Below the pieces are notes generated by a model. The model searched no databases. It worked only from the letters and a program-made list of their open reading frames with translations, and was not told the DNA's origin. The position numbers were made by a program, and so were the translations under genes. DNA of 41,134 nucleotides from Terriglobia bacterium (GTDB taxonomy: Bacteria; Acidobacteriota; Terriglobia; Acidiferrales; UBA7541): NCBI GenBank assembly GCA_020073585.1, contig JAIQEV010000033.1, positions 1-41,134 of the forward strand, read 5' to 3'. Below, piece after piece: positions 1-8,362 of this stretch (position 1 is the stretch's first letter; the number at the start of each line of letters is the position of its first letter).

Positions 1-693
1 TTCGCGGTGGACGCGGTGCAGGCGGTGGGCAAGATTCCGGTGGACGTGCAGAAGGACAACATCGACCTGCTGGCCATCTCCGGGCACAAGCTGTACGGGC
101 CGAAGGGCGTGGGCGCGCTGTATGTGCGGCGGCGCAACCCGCGCGTTCAGCTCTCCGCGATCATTGACGGCGGGGGGCACGAGCGCGGCATGCGCTCGGG
201 GACGCTGAACGTGCCGGGCATCGTGGGGCTGGGCAAGGCCTGCGAGATCTGCCAGAAGGAAATGGCGGAGGAAAGCGCGCGGATGCGCAAACTGCGCGAC
301 CGGCTGAAGGACGGGCTGATGGCCAAGCTCGACGAGCTGTTCATCAACGGCTCGATGGAGCACCGGCTGCCGAACAATTTGAACATCAGCTTCGCTTACG
401 TGGAAGGCGAATCGCTGCTGATGGGGATCAACGACGTGGCGGTTTCCAGCGGATCGGCCTGTACCTCGGCGACGCTGGAGCCCAGCTACGTGCTGAAGGC
501 GCTGGGGGTAGGCGAAGACCTGGCCCACACGTCGATCCGGTTCGGTCTGGGACGATTTAATACCGAGGAGGAAGTGGATTACGTGACCAACCGCCTCGTG
601 GAAGTGGTGAGCAAGCTGCGCGAACTCTCTCCGCTATACGAGATGGCGAAAGAGGGCATCGACGTAAGCAAAGTGAAGTGGCAAACGGCCTAA
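1..693 (+). CDS. iscS: Cysteine desulfurase IscS, 3' part (5' end outside window)
   Basis: PLP-dependent cysteine desulfurase that removes sulfur from L-cysteine and passes it as a persulfide to the scaffold IscU. The frame is open from base 1, so about the first 175 residues are missing. The fragment has the [10 protein letters not shown] motif with the PLP-binding lysine at fragment residue 30, and the mobile loop [14 protein letters not shown] with the persulfide cysteine at fragment residue 154. The 124-residue spacing between them is close to that in E. coli IscS (K206 and C328). The C-terminal [11 protein letters not shown] segment is also typical of group I (IscS/NifS) enzymes rather than SufS. 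It is the first visible gene of a complete isc operon; any upstream iscR would lie outside the window. Confidence 0.97.
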   Translation, partial: FAVDAVQAVGKIPVDVQKDNIDLLAISGHKLYGPKGVGALYVRRRNPRVQLSAIIDGGGHERGMRSGTLNVPGIVGLGKACEICQKEMAEESARMRKLRDRLKDGLMAKLDELFINGSMEHRLPNNLNISFAYVEGESLLMGINDVAVSSGSACTSATLEPSYVLKALGVGEDLAHTSIRFGLGRFNTEEEVDYVTNRLVEVVSKLRELSPLYEMAKEGIDVSKVKWQTA

Positions 694-717
694 GGGCCTC
701 TGCCAAGGAAAAGGTGT

Positions 718-1020
718 ATGACACAGGACGGAATCATTCGAATTCAGCGGTCCATCGGAGGCAGCGGGGCTGCTTTCCAGGTGACCTTTACTCCCTACAA
801 CGCGGAAGAGGAAGCGGGCGGGGTGCGGCGTTTTCATGAGCTGCAGCAGGTGCGGGAATTCCTGCGCGTGCTGGGGATTGGCGCGGACTTCATCCGCGAA
901 GCGCTGCGGCAACTGGCCGCAGGGCGCTCGGCATCGGTCTCCGACGTCCGGCTGACGGACAAGGTGGCCCGCCGCGCAGGTTTTCTGAGCACGGAAAATT
1001 TGGCAAGGAGCACAGGCTAA
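718..1020 (+). CDS. Small unknown protein embedded between iscS and iscU
   Basis: A 100-residue protein I do not recognise. It starts at ATG 718, 24 nt after iscS, behind an AAGGA-rich ribosome site near 703. Its TAA stop shares one base with the ATG of iscU, so it is probably translationally coupled to the scaffold gene. No signal peptide, membrane segment or cysteine is visible. The N-terminal half has a beta-like pattern (IIRIQRS, FQVTFTPYN). The C-terminal half is predicted helical and ends in a basic stretch. The operon position suggests a role linked to IscS-IscU sulfur transfer, but this is inference. It is not IscR, CyaY or IscX by sequence. The reading frame fits the operon exactly, which argues that it is real. 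Confidence 0.75.
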   Translation: MTQDGIIRIQRSIGGSGAAFQVTFTPYNAEEEAGGVRRFHELQQVREFLRVLGIGADFIREALRQLAAGRSASVSDVRLTDKVARRAGFLSTENLARSTG

Positions 1021-1436
1021 TGGCATACAGCGAAAAAGTGGTGGATCACTTCAACAACCCGCGCAACGTGGGGAGCCTGCCCAAGGAGGACCCCAACGTC
1101 GGCACCGGACTGGTGGGCGCGCCGGAATGCGGCGACGTCATGAAGCTGCAGATGAAGATCAATCCCGAGACGCAGGTGATCGAAGAGGCGCGCTTCAAGA
1201 CCTTCGGGTGCGGCTCGGCGATCGCCAGCTCCTCGCTGGCCACCGAGTGGGTCAAGGGCAAGACCGTCGAAGAGGCCCTGTCCATCAAGAACACGGACAT
1301 CGTGAAGGAGCTGGCGCTGCCGCCGGTGAAGATTCACTGTTCGGTGCTGGCCGAAGACGCCATCAAGTCGGCGATCAACGACTGGAAGAAAAAGAAGGGC
1401 CTGGAAGTGCCCGCGGCGGAGAAGTCGGCGCACTGA
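1020..1436 (+). CDS. iscU: Iron-sulfur cluster scaffold protein IscU
   Basis: Scaffold on which [2Fe-2S] clusters are assembled from IscS-derived sulfur before transfer to apoproteins. The 138-residue product carries the three ligand cysteines in their usual contexts: PECGD (C37, with D39), FGCGSAIASS (C64) and HCSVLAEDA (C107, with H106). The LPPVK motif recognised by the chaperone HscA is at 100-104, which agrees with the presence of hscBA downstream. The length is slightly above the usual 128 residues because of a short charged C-terminal tail. The ATG overlaps the preceding stop by one base and has an AAGGAG ribosome site about 12 nt upstream. Confidence 0.98.
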   Translation: MAYSEKVVDHFNNPRNVGSLPKEDPNVGTGLVGAPECGDVMKLQMKINPETQVIEEARFKTFGCGSAIASSSLATEWVKGKTVEEALSIKNTDIVKELALPPVKIHCSVLAEDAIKSAINDWKKKKGLEVPAAEKSAH

Positions 1437-1468
1437 GCGGGCGACGCGCCGCCTGAAGGCACCCGGTT

Positions 1469-1846
1469 ATGGAAACGAACGCCGCCAATCCGATCACGCA
1501 GGCCCCCAACGCCGCGGTCATCCACCTCACGGAGCGCGCCGCGGAAAGAATCCGCGCGCTGCTGGTCAAGGAAGGCGTGGCCGCGGAAGCCGGCGGGCTG
1601 CGCGTCGGCGTGCAGGGCGGCGGCTGCTCCGGCCTCTCCTACGCCATGCGCCTGGACACGCAGGCGCGCGACCGCGACAAGATCTTCGAAGAGCATGGCG
1701 CGCGGATCTTCGTGGACCCCAAAAGTTTTCTCTATCTGAGCGGCACGACGCTGGACTACGAAGTCACCGTGATGCGCCAGGGATTCGTCTTCCAGAATCC
1801 CAACGCGGCGCGGAATTGCGGCTGCGGCAGCTCCTTCACCGCCTAG
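1469..1846 (+). CDS. iscA: A-type iron-sulfur carrier IscA
   Basis: A-type carrier that accepts or delivers Fe-S clusters (or iron) between IscU and target enzymes. The 125-residue product has the three invariant cysteines: C53 in GGGCSGLSY and C117 and C119 in the C-terminal NCGCGSSF. It starts at ATG 1469, 32 nt after iscU, and has an N-terminal extension of about 16 residues before the conserved IHLTERAAERI helix. The family includes IscA, ErpA and SufA. Operon position favours IscA, although the motif alone cannot separate IscA from ErpA. Confidence 0.93.
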   Translation: METNAANPITQAPNAAVIHLTERAAERIRALLVKEGVAAEAGGLRVGVQGGGCSGLSYAMRLDTQARDRDKIFEEHGARIFVDPKSFLYLSGTTLDYEVTVMRQGFVFQNPNAARNCGCGSSFTA

Positions 1847-1985
1847 CAGAAGCGCAGACTTCCGTTTGCGCTCTTTCCGGGCAGGCAGGCCGCGCCGGGC
1901 ACGTGGCTGGCCGCCGCATCCGCCAGCCACTTTTTTTGCGCCTCTTGGGGGAAATTCGGCCGGGGTTCCGGCCGCGGGAATAGAG

Positions 1986-2672
1986 ATGGCCGAGCCGTAC
2001 ACAATCACGAATCCGCCGCTGGTCTGCTGGAGCTGCCACGACCGCACGCTGGGCACGCACTTCTGCTCGAGCTGCGGCAAGCTGGTGCAGTTGCGCGGGG
2101 GAATCGACTATTTCACGCTCTTCGAGATGCCGCGCAAGCTGTGGGTGGAGCTGCCCGCGCTGGAGAAGAAATTCCTGCAGCTCAGCTGGAAGCTGCATCC
2201 CGATAATTTCGTGAGCGCCAGCGAGCAGGAGCGCGAACTGTCGCTCCAGCACAGCTCGGAGCTGAACGACGCCTACCGCACACTGCGCGATCCGGTGGCC
2301 CGCCTGGAATATCTGCTGGGGATCGAGGGCATGCGCAAGGAGGGCGAGCACAAGCAGCAGGCTCCGCCCGAGCTGCTCGAGGAAGTGTTCGAGCTGAACG
2401 AATCGCTCGAGGAGCTGCGCGAAGCCAAGGCTTCCGGCGGCGATCTGGCGGGGCTGCAAACGCGGCTGCAGGCCGCGGAGAAGAGTTTTCAGGCGCAGCT
2501 CGGGGAAGTGGACGCCCGGCTGCAGAGCGCGGCCCGCGAGTGGGACGCGGCGTTCGACGCCAAGGCGGATGAGGGCGCGCGCAAAAAACTTTTGTCGCGG
2601 ATGAACGAGCTGCTCAACCGCCGCTCCTACATCCGGAACCTGGTCACCAACGTGCAGAAGGAGTTGCAGTAG
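1986..2672 (+). CDS. hscB: HscB/HSC20 co-chaperone with N-terminal zinc-ribbon-like tetracysteine
   Basis: J-domain co-chaperone that delivers IscU to HscA and stimulates its ATPase. I chose ATG 1986 (228 residues). A longer in-frame start at 1866 would add 40 low-complexity residues with no homology signal. From this start the protein has C14xxC17 and C27xxC30, then a J domain with HPD at 71-73, then a helical IscU-binding C-terminal domain. The classical E. coli HscB has no such cysteines; paired CxxC motifs at this position are a feature of mitochondrial HSC20. The gene lies 139 nt after iscA and 47 nt before hscA, an order standard for isc operons. Confidence 0.93.
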   Translation: MAEPYTITNPPLVCWSCHDRTLGTHFCSSCGKLVQLRGGIDYFTLFEMPRKLWVELPALEKKFLQLSWKLHPDNFVSASEQERELSLQHSSELNDAYRTLRDPVARLEYLLGIEGMRKEGEHKQQAPPELLEEVFELNESLEELREAKASGGDLAGLQTRLQAAEKSFQAQLGEVDARLQSAAREWDAAFDAKADEGARKKLLSRMNELLNRRSYIRNLVTNVQKELQ

Positions 2673-2719
2673 CGCGGGGCGGCAAACCTGCGGTTTTTTC
2701 CGAGGCATCGGTCACAAAC

Positions 2720-4561
<1,842 letters not shown>

Positions 4562-4578
4562 GGGCAGAGGAGAATTTT

Positions 4579-4989
4579 ATGGGCGGCAGCAATCCCTATA
4601 TAGATGAAGTCAAATATAAAACCGCCACGAAGAAATACAAGGTCACGTTTCTTCCCAGCGGCAAGACGGTCGAGGTCGATCCGGCGCAGTTCCCTTACGG
4701 CCACAACGGGCTTCCGGGAAGCATCCTGGACATCGCCGAGGGCTTCAAGATGGGACTGGACCACGCCTGCGGCGGGGTGTGCGCCTGCTCGACCTGCCAC
4801 GTGATCGTGCAGCAGGGCATGGAGACGTGCAACGAAGCCACCGACGCGGAGCTGGACCAGCTGGACGAAGCGCCCGGCATCACGCCGAAGTCGCGCCTCG
4901 GCTGCCAGTGCGTGCCCGATGGCACGACGGATATCACCGTGGAGATTCCGGAGTGGAATAAGAATTACGCCAAGGAATTGGATCACTGA
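4579..4989 (+). CDS. fdx: ISC-type [2Fe-2S] ferredoxin
   Basis: Adrenodoxin-type ferredoxin that supplies electrons for cluster assembly on IscU. The start ATG 4579 is preceded by a GAGGAG ribosome site at 4567-4572. A TTG at 4558 in the same frame is less likely. The 136-residue product has C64-x5-C70-x2-C73 (CGGVCACSTC) and the fourth ligand C109 in SRLGCQC. Two extra cysteines (C68 and C111) sit next to ligands, and C84 is a third non-ligand cysteine. A 20-residue N-terminal extension precedes the conserved beta-grasp start (YKVTFLPSG). Confidence 0.95.
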   Translation: MGGSNPYIDEVKYKTATKKYKVTFLPSGKTVEVDPAQFPYGHNGLPGSILDIAEGFKMGLDHACGGVCACSTCHVIVQQGMETCNEATDAELDQLDEAPGITPKSRLGCQCVPDGTTDITVEIPEWNKNYAKELDH

Positions 4990-5000
4990 GAGGGCGCAAG

Positions 5001-5049
5001 AGTTGACAGTTAAAAGTTGACAGTTGAAAGTTGGCTGTTGACTGTTGAA
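5001..5049 (+). repeat. Tandem heptanucleotide array, seven AGTTGAC-like units
   Basis: Seven contiguous 7-nt units: AGTTGAC, AGTTAAA, AGTTGAC, AGTTGAA, AGTTGGC, TGTTGAC, TGTTGAA. The array lies in the 122-nt gap between fdx and iscX, starting 12 nt after the fdx stop. The period is exact with no slips. A related three-unit array occurs at 8222-8242. It resembles the short tandemly repeated sequences of cyanobacteria in unit length, but I know of no function. Confidence 0.9.
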
Positions 5050-5060
5050 CCTGTGGGCTA

Positions 5061-5088
5061 TCACGAGTCACCAGTCACGAGTCACGAC
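5061..5088 (+). repeat. Second heptamer array, four TCACGAG-like units
   Basis: Four contiguous 7-nt units (TCACGAG, TCACCAG, TCACGAG, TCACGAC) directly upstream of iscX, 12 nt after the AGTTGAC array. Their reverse complement matches the array found just downstream of iscX at 5337-5364, so iscX is bracketed by inverted heptamer arrays. Confidence 0.88.
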
Positions 5089-5111
5089 GCCACTTCTTGC
5101 GGGAGCGGGGC

Positions 5112-5330
5112 ATGCCGCCGACATTCGGTTGGGACAAAATAGAAGATATCGCCATCGCGCTGGCGGACAAGTTTCCGGAGACCGACCCGTTGACCGTGCG
5201 CTTCACCGACTTGCACAAGTGGGTGTGCGAGCTGCCGGGCTTTGCGGGCGACCCGCAGGCCTCCAACGAAGCCAAGCTGGAAGCGGTGCAGATGGCCTGG
5301 CATGAGGAGTTTCAGGACCGGCAGGGATAG
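5112..5330 (+). CDS. iscX: IscX-like Fe-S assembly adaptor
   Basis: Small acidic protein that binds IscS and modulates cluster assembly rate according to iron supply. ATG 5112 gives 72 residues; a TTG at 5097 would add five. The conserved IscX core is visible: the N-terminal FGWDKIEDIAIAL, then DPLTVRFTDLHKWV, then GDPQASNEAKLEAV and the terminal W-x-EEF. It closely parallels the 66-residue E. coli protein. It ends the isc operon, but two repeat arrays separate it from fdx, so it might have partly independent expression. Confidence 0.95.
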   Translation: MPPTFGWDKIEDIAIALADKFPETDPLTVRFTDLHKWVCELPGFAGDPQASNEAKLEAVQMAWHEEFQDRQG

Positions 5331-5336
5331 GGGAAA

Positions 5337-5364
5337 GTGACTCGTGGTTCGTGATTGGTGACCG
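5337..5364 (-). repeat. Heptamer array inverted relative to 5061-5088
   Basis: Four contiguous units on the plus strand (GTGACTC, GTGGTTC, GTGATTG, GTGACCG), more degenerate than the upstream array. Read on the minus strand they are the TCACGAG-type unit. The array begins 6 nt after the iscX stop. Pairing of the two arrays would loop out the whole iscX gene. Confidence 0.8.
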
Positions 5365-5393
5365 GTTACCTGCGCCGTCCTCCTTCCCCGGCT

Positions 5394-5422
5394 TTGACCA
5401 ACGCAGCGAATTCTCTTATCCT
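5394..5422 (+). promoter_or_regulatory. Promoter of tRNA-Glu
   Basis: TTGACC at 5394-5399 and TATCCT at 5417-5422 are separated by exactly 17 nt. The predicted start near 5429 lies about 19 nt before the tRNA, as expected for a tRNA leader. The element has the same form as those at 25064 and 18179. Confidence 0.7.
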
Positions 5423-5447
5423 AGTTAAGTAGTCCTGCCACTTCGAT

Positions 5448-5522
5448 GGCGCTATGGTGCAACGGTTAGCACGCGGCCCTTTCAAGGCTGAAATACGGGT
5501 TCGATTCCCGTTAGCGCTACCA
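5448..5522 (+). tRNA. tRNA-Glu (anticodon TTC), CCA encoded
   Basis: A complete cloverleaf folds by eye. The acceptor is GGCGCTA with TAGCGCT (one G-T pair at the end). The D stem is GTGC/GCAC, the anticodon stem CGGCC/GGCTG with loop CTTTCAA, and the T arm ACGGG-TTCGATT-CCCGT. The anticodon TTC reads GAA/GAG, giving glutamate. Discriminator A is at 5519 and the encoded CCA is at 5520-5522. It has its own promoter upstream and a hairpin downstream. Confidence 0.97.
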
Positions 5523-5555
5523 AATCTTCCCGTTCCATTCCCTTGCTTGACGGCA

Positions 5556-5575
5556 CGCCTCCGGGAGGCGCGCAT
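5556..5575 (+). terminator. Hairpin after tRNA-Glu, likely terminator
   Basis: Perfect 6-bp stem CGCCTC-CGG-GAGGCG at 5556-5570, extendable by GC/GC around one mismatch, followed by CGCATTTTC. The T run is short, so termination efficiency is uncertain. Confidence 0.5.
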
Positions 5576-5626
5576 TTTCAGTTCGCCGGTGATACCGTCA
5601 GACAGTGACAGCGGAGGCGATCCAAA

Positions 5627-5974
5627 ATGAGTTCACAGAATGCGCAGAGCAAGGGCGAGATGCCCGCGGCGGAAGCAGTTTCGTTGGCGGAACTGGTGAG
5701 GTATCAGGATGGAGCCGTCGTCAGCCGGACGCTGGTGAAACGCGCTACGGGAACCGTCACGCTGTTCGCTTTCGACGAGGGGCAGGGTCTCAGCGAGCAT
5801 ACCGCCCCGTTCGACGCCCTGGCGCATCTGCTGGAGGGGCAGGCGGAAATCGTGATTTCGGGGAAGCCGTTGACGGCGAAAGCCGGCGAAGCCGTCCTCA
5901 TGCCGGCCAATCAACCGCACTCCCTGAAGGCCCTCACCCGGTTCAAAATGCTGCTGACGATGATCCGCTCGTAG
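5627..5974 (+). CDS. Single-domain cupin protein
   Basis: A 115-residue cupin_2-type small beta-barrel. The barrel core reads FDEGQGLSEHTAPFDALAHLLEGQAEI, then PLTAKAGEAVLMPANQPHSLKAL, which correspond to cupin motifs 1 and 2. The metal-binding residues are reduced: motif 1 has one histidine (EHTAPF) and motif 2 has one (QPHSL). Metal and substrate therefore cannot be named. It starts at ATG 5627 with GGAGG about 13 nt upstream. It stands alone between the tRNA and a convergent gene. Proteins like this often act in small-molecule binding or detoxification, but no specific role is supported here. Confidence 0.85.
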   Translation: MSSQNAQSKGEMPAAEAVSLAELVRYQDGAVVSRTLVKRATGTVTLFAFDEGQGLSEHTAPFDALAHLLEGQAEIVISGKPLTAKAGEAVLMPANQPHSLKALTRFKMLLTMIRS

Positions 5975-6057
5975 TTTGAAAAAGTTCATCTGGAATGCCC
6001 CGAATCATACCTGTTCTGCCTGTCCACTCTTAGTGGGGAGCATTACATCGTTGACCG

Positions 6058-6939
6058 CTAGTGTGCGTTTCGCGGCGGGTTCTTGGGTGTGGCCATGACG
6101 GCGACGGCGTGGAAGAGCGGGGCGGTGAGGCGCGCGTCGCCGCGCGTTTCGATTGCGGCGCGCGCTGCGGCGGGGAAGCTGTTGGTGAAGAGGCGCCAGG
6201 CGAGGTCTGGCGGGATGGCGGCTTCGGCGGCGAGGGAAGCCGGCTCGGTGTTTGTAAGCTGCCAGGCGGGGGCGCGGCGGACGAGAAGCCAGGCGCCGCC
6301 GGCCTCGCCGGTCACGGTCACTTTCACTGCTGTGCCGTCGGGAGCGTCCACCTGGGCATAGGTCCGCGGCAGCGCGCGCATGAAGGTGTCCAGCACGGGA
6401 TAGTAGAGTTCGCGGGTCAGGATGTCCGAAGCGGTGGAACTTCCGGGCTGCGCGACGGCCAGGCGGATCTGCTGCTGGTGGTGCCAGCGCTCGGTGTATT
6501 CGCGGGCCACGTCGAACCAGTTGAGCGATTCCGTTTCCCCGGCCCAGGCCACGGAGAAGGGCGCCGGGGCGAAGGGATCGAGCGCGGCGAAGTGCGCGCA
6601 GACCTCGCGGCTGGTGATCTCCATCCAATCGGTGAGCACGCGCGGGCTGATGCGTCGGGCGGCGCGCACCCAGTCGGCATTCAGGCGGTCGAGGAAGCGC
6701 ACCAGGCCGTCGTAGCTGCCGGCGTTTTCCGGCGTCTCGCCGAAAAATGCGTCGCGGGCCATGGAGAGGCGGCGCAGGCTGGTGTCCAGGAGGTGCGCGG
6801 CGATGTCTTTCACGGTCCAGCCGGGACAGATGGTCGCGCGGCGCCAGTCTTCGGGGGAGAGCGAACGCAGGAGCGCGACGAGCCGCGCCTCGATCTTCGG
6901 AAAAAGGTGCGCGACGAGAATGGGTTCTGTTGGTGACAC
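6058..6939 (-). CDS. Maleylpyruvate isomerase/DinB-superfamily metalloprotein
   Basis: A 293-residue protein of the mycothiol-dependent maleylpyruvate isomerase N-terminal family (TIGR03083-like), a four-helix DinB-type metal-binding fold. The key metal ligands are visible: H49 in the PGWTVKDIAAHLLD motif, and E150 with H154 in EYTERWHHQQ. I placed the start at GTG 6939, where a GGAGGAG ribosome site lies 8-9 nt upstream. A longer frame to 6999 adds an unconvincing Arg-rich leader. Many members outside Actinobacteria do not use mycothiol, so the thiol cofactor and substrate are unknown. A TTGACA on the minus strand at 7029-7024 may be its -35, but no convincing -10 follows. Confidence 0.8.
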   Translation of the reverse strand: MSPTEPILVAHLFPKIEARLVALLRSLSPEDWRRATICPGWTVKDIAAHLLDTSLRRLSMARDAFFGETPENAGSYDGLVRFLDRLNADWVRAARRISPRVLTDWMEITSREVCAHFAALDPFAPAPFSVAWAGETESLNWFDVAREYTERWHHQQQIRLAVAQPGSSTASDILTRELYYPVLDTFMRALPRTYAQVDAPDGTAVKVTVTGEAGGAWLLVRRAPAWQLTNTEPASLAAEAAIPPDLAWRLFTNSFPAAARAAIETRGDARLTAPLFHAVAVMATPKNPPRNAH

Positions 6940-7059
6940 CGCCGGGTCTCCTCCGCGGCCCGCCCTGTTTGACCGCCAGGCTGGCAGGCAGGCGCACACA
7001 GTCTTGTCTCACGCGGCGGCGAGTGTCAACATGCCTATTGCGGGGATGGGGAGATCGCG

Positions 7060-7482
7060 ATGTCCGGAACCGACTGGAACATACGGCCGCTCAACGATGA
7101 ACTGGGCGAGGTGCTGCGCGCGGAACTGCTTTCCTGGCCCGGCGTGGTGGCCAAGCCGATGATGGGCACGCTGGCGTTTTGGCGGGGCAAGCGCATGCTG
7201 GGCTGCTACGTGAACCGCGAACTTTCGAAGCGCAAACCGGAATGGATGAACGCGCCGGGGGCGCCCGCTTTCGTCTGCGTGCGGCTGCGCAAGGAAGATG
7301 CCGAGCGCGCCCTGCGCCGCGAGTGCGTGAACCCGGCAAGCTTCGGGTTCCGGTCCTGGGTCGAGGTTGCGCTGGTTTCGCGGCGGCATCTGGAAGAGGC
7401 GGTGCGCTGGCTGGGCGTGGCGTACGAGCATTCTCCGGCGCGCGCGAAGAAGAAAGCGGTGCGGCGAAAGGCCGGAAAGTGA
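7060..7482 (+). CDS. TfoX N-terminal-domain-like small protein
   Basis: A 140-residue cytoplasmic protein whose centre (VVAKPMMGTLAFWRGKRMLGCYV, about residues 29-51) resembles the TfoX/Sxy N-terminal domain or the related YjbR-like fold. The alignment is from memory and weak. The C-terminus is a Lys/Arg-rich tail (ARAKKKAVRRKAGK), which could bind nucleic acid. Start ATG 7060 follows a GGGGAG-type ribosome site. No competence genes are nearby, so calling it a competence regulator is not justified. Confidence 0.55.
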   Translation: MSGTDWNIRPLNDELGEVLRAELLSWPGVVAKPMMGTLAFWRGKRMLGCYVNRELSKRKPEWMNAPGAPAFVCVRLRKEDAERALRRECVNPASFGFRSWVEVALVSRRHLEEAVRWLGVAYEHSPARAKKKAVRRKAGK

Positions 7483-7560
7483 TTTTCAGCCGGTCCGGGC
7501 GCGACCGGCTGCCATGCCGCGCTTAAAGAGGACGGGCCGCGAATCGGGGAGCGATTGCCT

Positions 7561-8175
7561 GTGAAGGCACACAGCAAAACCAAGCGCAAGGAGGGTGAAC
7601 CGGTGCTTTCGCAGCGGTTCATCCGGGCGCTGGGCTACGCCGCGCGCATCCATGCCCGGCAGAAGCGCAAGGGCAAGGAACACCCCTACGTCGGGCATTT
7701 GCTGGCCGTGGCTTCCATCGTTATCCAGTACGGCGGCGACGAGGACGCAGTGATCGCCGCGCTGCTGCACGACGCCGTGGAGGACCAAGGCGGCCTGCCG
7801 CGGCTGCGCGAGATCCGCGGGAAGTTCGGGGCGCGCGTGGCGCGCATCGTCGCGGGCTGCACGGACACCGACGAAACCTCCCGCCCGCCGTGGCGCGAGC
7901 GCAAAGAGAGCTACATCCGCCGCGTGCGCCAGGAATCGCCCGAGGTCCGCCTGGTTTCCGCCGCCGACAAGCTTTCCAACGTGCGCGAGATTCTCGCCGA
8001 TCACCGGCTGCTCGGCGACGCGGTCTTCGAGCGCTTCCACGGGCGCAAAGAAGGCACGCTGTGGTACTACCGCGCGCTGGTCGAGGAGTTCCGCGCCGCG
8101 GGGGTGACGCCGCTCGTCGAGGAGCTCGACCGCGTGGTCTCCGCGCTGGAGCGGCGCGCTCGCCCTGCCGATTGA
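7561..8175 (+). CDS. HD-domain hydrolase, SpoT/MESH1-like small alarmone hydrolase candidate
   Basis: A 204-residue stand-alone HD-superfamily hydrolase. The motif order matches the hydrolase domain of RelA/SpoT and MESH1: AxxxHxxQxRK with H31, ALLHDAVED with H70-D71 and E74-D75, and the downstream ligand D136 in ADKLSNVREI. No synthetase, TGS or ACT domain follows, so it would be a single-domain (p)ppGpp 3'-pyrophosphohydrolase or a related nucleotide hydrolase. The start GTG 7561 is preceded by GGGGAG; a TTG at 7555 is the alternative. The basic N-terminal tail (MKAHSKTKRK) is unusual. Function is inferred from motif order only. Confidence 0.8.
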   Translation: MKAHSKTKRKEGEPVLSQRFIRALGYAARIHARQKRKGKEHPYVGHLLAVASIVIQYGGDEDAVIAALLHDAVEDQGGLPRLREIRGKFGARVARIVAGCTDTDETSRPPWRERKESYIRRVRQESPEVRLVSAADKLSNVREILADHRLLGDAVFERFHGRKEGTLWYYRALVEEFRAAGVTPLVEELDRVVSALERRARPAD

Positions 8176-8221
8176 CGGGCTGTTGCTGATAGAAAGATCC
8201 AGCACATCCTGTCAATGCGCG

Positions 8222-8242
8222 AAAGTCGAAAGTTGAAAGTCA
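8222..8242 (+). repeat. Three-unit heptamer array (AAAGTTG type)
   Basis: Three contiguous 7-nt units, AAAGTCG, AAAGTTG and AAAGTCA, in the gap before the DUF488 cassette. Unit length and sequence match the array at 5001-5049, suggesting a dispersed repeat family. Confidence 0.7.
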
Positions 8243-8316
8243 TTTGTCCTTATTAGGCGCATGCGAATTTTGTTTTTCGAATCTCGGCGTGTTTCCCCTG
8301 CATCTTAAGACTGCCC

Positions 8317-8345
8317 TTGTTCCCGGCCGCAGAATTCGGCAGAAT
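8317..8345 (+). promoter_or_regulatory. Possible promoter of the DUF488 cassette
   Basis: TTGTTC (8317-8322), 17-nt spacer, CAGAAT (8340-8345). The predicted start near 8352 lies about 11 nt before GTG 8363. The -35 match is poor (3 of 6), so this is tentative. Confidence 0.3.
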
Positions 8346-8362
8346 ACGCCCGCTGGCTTCCC

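Noticed and set aside
5001-5364. Heptamer arrays considered as a CRISPR or as gene ends of a transposon
   Set aside because: Units are 7 nt, directly abutting, with no spacers; no transposase or cas gene is near.
5366-5575. A 69-residue minus-strand frame containing NGNRTRISALKG
   Set aside because: It is antisense to the tRNA-Glu gene. This peptide pattern is a well-known artefact of translating the complement of tRNA genes.
6005-7012. A 335-residue minus-strand frame overlapping the maleylpyruvate isomerase-like gene
   Set aside because: Alternative frame with Arg/Pro-rich composition and no motif; the metal-binding residues are all in the other frame.
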